Source: Tetracentron sinense | Taxonomy: Eukaryota; Streptophyta; Magnoliopsida; Trochodendrales; Trochodendraceae | Reading direction: 5' to 3' | Assembly: GCA_015143295.1 (NCBI GenBank) | Contig: CM026573.1 | Location: forward strand, 6,498,434 to 6,562,433 | DNA length: 64,000 nucleotides | Shown here: piece after piece, positions 56,448 through 64,000 of the stretch | How positions within the stretch are numbered: position 1 is the first letter of the stretch | How the letters are laid out: the number at the start of each line of letters is the position of its first letter | The notes under the pieces: model-generated | Told to the model about the DNA's origin: nothing | Database searches by the model: none | What the model saw: the letters and a program-made list of their open reading frames with translations, nothing else | Position numbers and translations under genes: made by a program

Positions 56448-59039
56448 TTCTGTGCCTATCCTCCTAAATCAAATGGGTGGTTCTTTAAACAAATGAAGTC
56501 TTCTTTGTAGTTGTTGCAGTCTTCTGTAAATTATTAAAGCTAACTTGACTTTATACCCTATATTTCCCTTTTGGATGTATTATTCAATTAAAAGTCATGG
56601 CATGGTCCAAAGGTTCCTTGTCTAATACAAGAGAATTTTAAATAATTAACAGGAGCTTCGGAAATAGCTCCGGATTTCCGGAGCTTCCAAAACACGCCTT
56701 TGTTTAAGGGGTGTAGTAAATATTTAAGGTAAGGACATTTCTATCCATAAAATTTTAAATTTACCAATGTTTTGGGAGCTCCGGAAATCTCGGTAAAAAA
56801 TAAGTGGTAAAAAGGGTCACATGAATGTTACCTATATATTAAATCTGAACCATATCCAATGTTAAGAAACTGATTTATTGAATAATTTGATAGATTACAA
56901 TGACCCTATAGAGAGTTTAAATAGATAATCCATGACTCCTATAATTTTAATCTACTAAAGACATTAATTCAAGATTGTGATTGTGATGAGATACACTAAT
57001 GATAAATTGCATCTCATCTTACTGTTATTTCCCTAATACTCTCCCTCAAATACATGAGGATTGAAAATCTGATACTACAAATAAATTTCACTACCCCATT
57101 TTATAATGTCCAATCATTACTCTTGAAATAATTTATGAGAGAGTTTAGTTTTGTTAACAAGAAAGTTACTCGTCTTTAATGAATTAGTTTAAGAGAGTTT
57201 AGTTAATCTTTAATAAGAAAGTTACTTGTCTTTAAGAAGAGGTTACAAGAGTGTTTTGACGTGAAAAACAATTAATTATCTAAGTTCATTAACCTCTTTT
57301 AAAGTCTTAACATTTATGATTAAATAACTCTTGTTTACGTATGTAGTAACAAATGGTTTGCCAACTTTTTTGATATGAAACTCTTGTGTTATATTAACTT
57401 TATGTTAGTACACTCAATTAATGTGTATGGAAAATAAATGTCAAGTGTATCTCATCACTATGTATCTCGATCATCACATTTATTTTGAAATAGCACTCCC
57501 CCTCAAACACATTTATAGTGAGGGGATCTAGGTGATGGAAGGAAACCACACGGAGGATTGTATAAGGTAACATGGTGCATAATATTGGGATTTGCCTGGA
57601 ATTCATTCTGATACAGAACTCCATTACTATATATATAGTTATCTTTTAATATTAGATTTTGGGGAAATTCTAATTGGTTTAGGATTTGATTTTTATTTTT
57701 ATCAGTGTTTCTCACATTGCAATCGAACCTACTTTCACATTTTTCAGCACAACATGTAACAAAGGGAAGGAGGTGAGGAAGGAGAAAATTATGAAGGTGG
57801 GATTGATGCTTTAAAGGGATTGCTAATTAGGCTTCTTTGAGTATCAAAAAATGCCTATGAAGCCTAACTTCTCTACATGTGTTGCACCGCTCTGTCCAGC
57901 TTCTTAATGTGTGAGTGTGTGTATATATATGTTTTCCTGACCGTCTAGGAGAACGCGATAGGCAGGTTAATGACTCCTTGGTTGGATCCATCTGGTTGAG
58001 TTTCCACCCTCTCCACATGATCCCCGTGCTTCATGGCGGTGTCTTTGGGTCAACTCCAAGGTACCCAGTTGCGAACTAGGAAGATAAGATTAATATTCAA
58101 ATATTTCTACTTAGAATATATTGATTTGGAGCCATAAGAAATACCACTACCTGATAGCATGTAACATCACTACCTTCACATCAACCTTCTCTAAAATGCA
58201 TTTCTTGCAAGCCTTGAAATAGACAATGCAAAGTTACAAATCATGTCCCCCAAACAAATTAACAAAGCTAACAATGGCTCACCTGACAGAACTCCATTCC
58301 CTTTCTAATGCTATCACACAGGGACATAACAATCTTATTCAAGGCTACAACGACGGCTATCTTTGCAAAAATTCACAGAGACCTCCATGGCTACAACCCC
58401 AAATCTCTACTCCAAATTAAAACTGTACAACAAAAGAATACACTGATAGATGTAATAAGAAGCCCTTTAAGCCTTGCTTTGTTGATGGGTATATGTACCT
58501 TCTCCTTGGACTCATTTGTCTCTCTCCTTAGTATAATCTAGCTACATATATGTTGGGAGTAACCCATCCTGGAGATCTTCCAAAGCATAACATTGACCTA
58601 ATTAAATGATCTTGATCCATCAATATCGGAACTTTCTCAAGGAACCGTTTCCTATATCTTGGTAGTGATTTAGAGAAATCTAATCCATCAATTGGTTACT
58701 TGGACTAAATCTCAAGTAACTAGCACCACACCTGCATATCCTCTTGTATTTCTCATTCTATGCATTCCAAATGCTAGCTAGTGACAGTCTAAAAAGTGTG
58801 AGCGCCTAATCTGACTTGAATATTCTCATTGATATGAACATCATGAGAATCATTCATTAACATGTAAGTTAATAAATACACCAAATTACTGGAGAAGAAC
58901 CACATAAATGTCAAAAAAAATTACATCAGAAGAACTACTCACAATCCTAATATATCATACAATTTGGATCAATGAGACTGTTTATCAATAGCAAGAAGAG
59001 TTAAGTTCATGGAGTGATCTTACATGCGCAAGACTATGG
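56448..59039. other. Spacer with a decayed gene copy
   Basis: Upstream of the 348-aa gene. Contains TCCGGAAAT/ATTTCCGGAGC-type inverted motifs at 56650-56800 (GGAGCTTCGGAAATAGCTCC, CCGGATTTCCGGAGC), possibly a small MITE. A cluster of GAAAGTTACTTGTCTTTAA direct repeats lies at 57160-57240, then the decayed copy listed separately. No other gene seen. Confidence 0.5.
57735..58520 (-). pseudogene. Heavily decayed copy of the 348-aa membrane-protein gene
   Basis: Stretches around 57760-57870 match the 5' part of the intact gene (GGGAAGGAGGTGAGGAAGG, then GCTTCTTTGAGTATC). Stretches at 58180-58520 match its 3' and middle parts (CATCAACCTTCT..CTAAAATGC, CAAGCCTTGAAATAG, GATAGATGTAATAAGAAGCCC). Many indels and stops; no protein can be read. 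Confidence 0.6.
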
Positions 59040-59984
59040 AAACCTTCATCCTCTCCACCTATTCCAAGTCGACCTTCTTTCACGTGCGTTTCTTGCAATC
59101 ATAGTATTAAACCACGCAAAGTACCCATATCTTGGCCTTCCCCAAACAATCCAAACTTATCTGAACAAAAGAAACTACAATTCTACCAGAAACACCACCT
59201 CCTTCTGCATTTCCCCCTGTAAGGAGGATTGAAAAGCTTAAAGTATAACTAGACCGCCAAATGCAATGGAAGAACATCCAAGCAAACCCGCGTAGCCTAC
59301 TACCTTTGCTAATAAACTCTGAGATGGACAAAGCTTCAAATCCATTTTTCTCCTCCAAAACTGAAATAACAACACCCATGTTCCACAATGCAGTAAACTC
59401 CAACCATTTCCCAAATGCTATAAAAAATAGCAAACATACAACACTACTTGATGAAATTAAGTGACCTGCCACAGCCCAAAACGACATAACAGAGAAAGAA
59501 ACATAGGACAAGAAGTAGGCACAGCTGGATGTAATAAGAGGCCCTTTCCACCTTGTTTTGGTGATGGATTTGTGTAATATATCTCTGAAGCTCATCTGTT
59601 TACCTCCCATGTAGACGGCCGATGCCGAATAGACAGTCGTGACTGTCAACAGGAAGTCTAGGAGGAGGCGAAAAGCCCTGTAAAGAAGAAGATCCAATTG
59701 AAGTTCTCTGCTGAACTGCTCTTGAATTAATCTTTTTGTAACCTTTAAGGCTGATTCAGAGTGGGGAGGAAATGGGCTTTGATTCGATGATAATTTTATT
59801 AAGGTGTGTGGGACAATGAGTTCATCGATAAACAAAGTGCAGAATATAGGAAGAGAGGTGAAGATGGTGAAGATGATGAAGCTGGGATTTCTGAAAGGGA
59901 TTTTTAAGGCTTCCTTGATTATCCCAAAGGTGCTAACTTCTCCATCATCAAATTTGGATTCTTCTCCATCTCCATGGCTTGCAT
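59040..59984 (-). pseudogene. Frameshifted paralogue of the 348-aa membrane-protein gene
   Basis: Starts MQAMEMEKNPNLM at 59984, like MQGIEMENKQ in the intact paralogue. The frame slips by one base before GIIKEALKIPFRNPSF. A long open part then runs to about 59107, with SFRDILHKSITKTRWKGPLI, LEFTALWNMGVVISVLEEKN and SISEFISKGSRLRGF. It stops at TAA exactly where the paralogue has its YYYDCKKR tail, although YDCKKR is still coded directly after the stop. The N-terminal third is shorter than in the intact copy. Probably dead, but the core is well kept. Confidence 0.8.
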
Positions 59985-60199
59985 TCTTCAGTGTATTCTC
60001 AAATAAATAAAGTAGTTTTTCCTTTTAAAAAAACAGAAAGTCTGCTAAAGGGTGGTTGACAACTTCTCTATATTATTGAAATTTGAACCTAACATGCATC
60101 CCAAAGTTAAGAAATAAGAATCATTTTGCACTTCCCATATATGCCTAGGAACATATCAGGGGAGTGCTAGTCCAGGGGGGAGAGTGGACTTTGGTCTTC

Positions 60200-60860
60200 T
60201 TAAGGACTGCACTCAAGCCAAGCTTTTATTTGAGCTCAAACGCTTAATTAAACCAAAATCAAGCCTGATGGCTAATGAGGATGTATATATATATATATAT
60301 GATGGCTAATGAGTCATGTTCATTAAAGCCTTTAATGAACAATTCTCTACCAAGATGATATTTGGTAGTCTTTTTGTTAATCAGAATGTTGGATGTTTAG
60401 GTAGATCCATTGGGAGACACCTGTCAAAAAAATCAGTCAAATCAAACTTATTTAGACCATCCGATTAGACCCTAATTTATTAGCATTAACCATCTAGGGT
60501 TCATTAGACCCTACCTAAGGTATAGTAATGACTTATCTTCACATTTTGGTACGGTCTATAAATATCTGATAAGTTGATTGTCTTGATTTCCAACATGGGA
60601 TTCACATGTCACTTCTAACAAAATAAATTAAGAAAAAAGCAGGAACCTAACCCTAACATCTCTCGACTGTTATCTTTGTATATGAATATATTAATTTTTT
60701 TATAATTTCTTATATTTTAATTTAATAATAATATATTATTAAAATTATACAAAATAATTTTGTGAATCAAGCTTGAGTCTACCTGAACTCGGCTGGGCTT
60801 GAATCAAGTCCAAGTTTCAAGCTCAAGCCTAGCTCGGCTCAAATACAAGTCCAATATTTC
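60200..60860. repeat. GAGCTC-rich repeat, type I, interrupted
   Basis: Starts GGACTGCACTCAAGCCAAGC and ends CTAGCTCGGCTCAAATACAAG like the copy at 12238-12830, but the first half of the core is replaced by about 330 bases of other sequence beginning with an AT microsatellite (60280-60300). The second half of the core (TTGTATATGAATATATTAATTT) matches 47790-48445. Confidence 0.65.
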
Positions 60861-60925
60861 TCCTTTTGATGCTTAGTACAAATGGGAGAAAGTGGGGCTA
60901 GCAAAATTCATACATATTATATTAT

Positions 60926-61215
60926 GGCCTCGGATTGTCTCTGGCGAAGCCAGAAAGGGCTTATCTCGGGGTTCCATAGAATAGGTGACATTTGGTGGGA
61001 AAGTCAAAATCATGGGGCCCATGATTTTGACTTCTCCACCTATAATAAGACATGTGGAGATAAGTGTGAGAATAAAGGGAAGAGATATCATATGGGGAGA
61101 AGTCAAAAAAATGGGGAGAAAATAAAATGACTTCTCCCCACATTTTTGCCAACTGTCGCACAATGTATAGAACCCCGAGAGGAGTTTCTGGCTTCGCCAC
61201 AGACAAGCCAAGGCC
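60926..61215. mobile_element. Mutator-type MITE with perfect 9-bp target duplication
   Basis: 290 bp with ends GGCCTCGGATTGTCT / GGCCTTGGCTTGTCT continuing into TGGCGAAGCCAGAAA, so the inverted repeats reach about 30 bases. It is flanked on both sides by TTATATTAT (60917-60925 and 61216-61224). The interior includes AGTCAAAATCATGGGG, shared with the element at 15919-16133. Confidence 0.92.
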
Positions 61216-61340
61216 TTATATTATTGCCATGTACTACAACAAAATTCTATATGCATGGAAAATACTTGACCACCACGCCAGCTATCTGTACTAAACCACC
61301 ATTGCTGTACATGCCAAAATAGGGTCCATCGAAGGATGTA

Positions 61341-61853
61341 GGGATGTACACAAGCCTTGCTCGTCTCAGCCCAGTTTGATCAAGCCGAGCTCTTGCTTGA
61401 TTTTTAGGCTCGATGAGGCTGAGCCGAACAATCAAGCTTGAAAAATGTTCAAGCCGAGTTTGAGCCAAGGCCTGTTTGATTCGACCTAACTCGAAGCCCG
61501 GCTCGGTTGAGACTCAATTCGGCCCGGTTCTACTCGAATATTATTTAAAAAAATAATCAAAATAAAAAATATTATTCATATATATATATATATATATATA
61601 TATAAACAAAATATTATTATTTTGTTTAATTTTTTTTAAAGTATTCGAGGCAAACTCGAGCCAAGCCAAGCCAAGCCAAGTTCAGCTCAAGCTTGAAACA
61701 ATTCAGGTTGAGCTAGGCTTCGAGCCAATCTTTATGAATTTGGGCCAAGCTTTAGCCGATTTATTTCAGACTGATCTGACGTGCCTAGAGTAAACCCTTT
61801 CCAGCTGAGCCGAGCCAAGATCGGCTCAGCCCAGCTCGAATACACCCCTATTA
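61341..61853. repeat. GAGCTC-rich repeat, type II
   Basis: About 510 bp with short inverted ends TAGGGATGTACAC and GAATACACCCCTA. Arms carry CAAGCCGAGCTC and CCAAGCCAAGCCAAGCC; the core includes a long (AT)n run at about 61578-61604. Related to 15400-15755. Confidence 0.7.
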
Positions 61854-62039
61854 GGAAGTATCCTTGATGGCCCTAAATTAGTAGAATCCCAGGATCCTGA
61901 CCATTTAAGTTATAATTTTTTACTCTGGAATAATTAGTTCTCTATGCTTCAACCATCTAAAAGAATGCTATTGACTATGAGCTTTGCTTGTACGACTGCA
62001 AGCACAGGTGCTAGATAGCAAAGACTTAAAAATGCAAGC

Positions 62040-62240
62040 CCACATCGCCTGTTTCCTCGGCTAAAATACGCCGAGCATAATTCCATTCCCTCCATGGCTA
62101 CAACCCCATGTCTCTACTCCAAAACTGAAGTTACAACAGATAAAATGCACTGATAGATGTAATCAGAAGCCCTTTACGCCTTGCTTTGTTGATGGGTACT
62201 AATATGTACCATCTCCTTGGACTCATTTGTCTCTCAACAT
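62040..62240 (-). pseudogene. Short fragment of the 348-aa membrane-protein family
   Basis: CACATCGCCTGTTTCCTCGG and CTAAAATACGCCGAG match 55655-55690 in the intact gene. CCCATGTCTCTACTCC and GATAGATGTAATCAGAAGCC match its signature and mid regions. About 200 bases remain and no reading frame survives. Confidence 0.65.
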
Positions 62241-62770
62241 TGTATAATAGCCAAACTTTTATTCAAGCTCAAATGTTTAAATAAGCCTAGCTCGAGCCAG
62301 CTCAAAGCTTGGCTTGTTTAGGGCCTGGTTAGATTATAGCTTAGCTCGGCTAAAAATATTATATATAAAATTATATTTTTAATAATATAAGATAATACCT
62401 TCTAACCTGCAACAAATAAATTTAATATATAATAATAACAAAATAAAGTTGCCAAATTTTCTTTTAAAAAAATGCCCAACCCACCCTAACACTATACTTA
62501 TAAGTACTATTCTCACATCTGATTTTTGTGTATAGTTAAATTAATTTTCTGTAATTTCTTGTTTTGTATTCTAATAATAAATAATTTTATTAAATCATAT
62601 AAAATTGATCAAAATAACCCTAAAATTTAAAGAAAGCTTGAACTTACCCAAGCTCCACTCAGCTTGAATCCAATTCAAGCTTGTTCAAGCCAAACTCAAG
62701 CCTGAATGGTCTAGCTCAAGCATGTTCAAACAAAACTTGAGCTTGGCCAAGGTCATCTCGAATGCTGGTC
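62240..62770. repeat. GAGCTC-rich repeat, type I
   Basis: Colinear with 12238-12830: arms with CAAGCTCAAATG and GCTCGAGCCAGCTC, core with AATATTATATATAAAATTAT and CATCTGATTTTTGTGTATAG, and an end AAGCTTGTTCAAGCCAAACTC. It ends near CTAGCCCCTAAAC. Confidence 0.65.
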
Positions 62771-64000
62771 TAGCCCCTAAACAATCATTCGAATGTTGCA
62801 ACATCATAAAATGCAATTATCTACATAAGATAATAAGGTTACTCTTTTCTTTAAATAGTTGTAAACGAGCCCATGCTGCAAACAACCACTATGAACTCAA
62901 TATATCTATTTTCTTTGAATAATTAATGCTGCCATGTCAGAAAATGCTGTTATCTATAACAAATAATGCAGTTATACTATTTTCTTTGAATAATACACAA
63001 ATGTATCTGATATGGCAGCACCCGAGTGGCTGTTTGCAACAAGGAATTGCCTAGATTCACTTACTATGAACTCAATTCATTTTCAATGAAATATGGTGTC
63101 TTAAATTCCTAGCAGACTGCAGATACACACAACACACACAGAGAACACATCACCAAGACACTGACATACCAAACCCATCGCCACTCAAAGAAGAAAGTAA
63201 ACCAAAGGGAAGAATCAGAATATAAACACAGCAAAATAATGTTTTTCTTTATTGGTAAACACAGCAAAAAAATATTAGTTTCATTTGCCTCTCATGTGTG
63301 TTTATCCAGCGACCATAAATATTGGAAGGTAAAAATAGACTTTTGACAAGTGATCCAGTAACATGGCCCAGAAACACAAAGTACCTGGAGCCTTGAGCAG
63401 AGCTTCATCTTCTTGAACCAGCAAGCAGAAAATTTAAGGTCTAACTAAAACATCAGTAGGTTTGTTGCAGATGGGTGCACATTTATAAATGTTGCATGCG
63501 ACCAAGCTTTTCAAGTTGATTAAGAAGCGGGAGGAGCGACAAGTAGATGGTGTGAAGCAGAGAAACCCAAGTGCATTAATGAGCAGTAAGTGGCAAAACT
63601 GTACCCTTTTAGCATAACCACACCTCAAAACAAACAAAAAGGTACAGCTACTATGTAAGATTTTCCAGAAATATATAGAAATAGCAATAAGAAGGGGCAA
63701 TATTGAGAAGGAAAGTGACCTCTCCATCTCAGTAAGCTGAAGAGAGGATGTCCGGGGAAAGCGAGGAGTCCAAAGCACCCCTTTTGGCGAGCTAAAAACT
63801 TTAAAGAAGCCAGTTAATCATCCAAAGCCAAGTTTCTAACAAATCTAATGATCATGTGCAAACATAAAGAACAGGATTCTAGTTTGTTGAACCAATCCTA
63901 TTAGTACTACAGTTTTGTGGAGATCTCATCTGTTCGTTATAAAGCAGTCTGTTAATCTGCATCAGCTCTGGCTCCGACATAGAACTCTGGCAACAAGATT
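62771..64000. other. Right-end spacer; no gene supported
   Basis: Moderately AT-rich sequence without recognisable domains. A minus-strand frame at 63434-63778 (114 codons) has a hydrophobic start but no family match that I know. The last 150 bases read on the minus strand look like the end of a coding region or UTR (a frame stopping in CGGAGCCAGAGCTGA), so a gene may continue to the right. A small direct repeat, TTATCTACATAAGATAATA / TTATCTATAACAAATAATG, is at 62817-62965. Confidence 0.4.

Noticed and set aside
63434..63778. 114-codon minus-strand frame near the right end
   Set aside because: Hydrophobic but with no recognisable family; no splice or promoter context seen.
1..64000. tRNA, rRNA and other structured RNA genes
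   Set aside because: No stretch with a convincing tRNA A/B box pair, 5S or snoRNA pattern was seen by eye; a dedicated covariance-model scan would be decisive.

Overview
This is nuclear DNA of a seed plant, most likely a eudicot. The evidence is intron-split genes with plant-only families (a CNGC channel, a mitochondrial ALDH2B), plant Copia retrotransposons, a Mutator-like element (MULE) carrying a SUMO-protease-like gene, and many small hAT and Mutator MITEs in AT-rich spacers. I cannot name the species. All host genes found lie on the minus strand.

Layout. 1-14759: the first eight exons (377 codons) of a mitochondrial aldehyde dehydrogenase; its 3' exons lie beyond the left edge. Intron 6 is about 11 kb long because it holds a young Copia element (3237-10045), which itself holds a solo LTR (5124-6480). 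14760-22497: promoter, then a repeat-rich spacer of foldback elements and MITEs. 22498-32177: a 9.7-kb MULE with about 85-bp terminal inverted repeats. It has a broken transposase gene on the plus strand and a convergent, apparently intact nine-exon ULP-like protease gene on the minus strand. Arrays of a CCGAAAAT-type minisatellite fill the predicted 5'-UTR intron of both genes, one internal intron of the protease gene and the spacer between them. 34585-46295: a complete six-exon CNGC18-type channel gene (696 aa). 48996-54379: a complete four-exon gene for an uncharacterised multi-pass membrane protein (263 aa); its second intron holds two Copia remnants in opposite orientation. 55401-56447: an intronless gene for a plant membrane protein (348 aa), followed by three decayed relatives (57735-58520, 59040-59984, 62040-62240). 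The right end is spacer with dispersed repeats.

The host genes do not form a pathway. The most interesting material is in the transposons: the mirror-image MULE, its intact protease beside a dead transposase, and the very recent nested insertions in the ALDH intron. Exon borders come from reading GT/AG sites, codon phase and remembered family sequence, not from transcripts.
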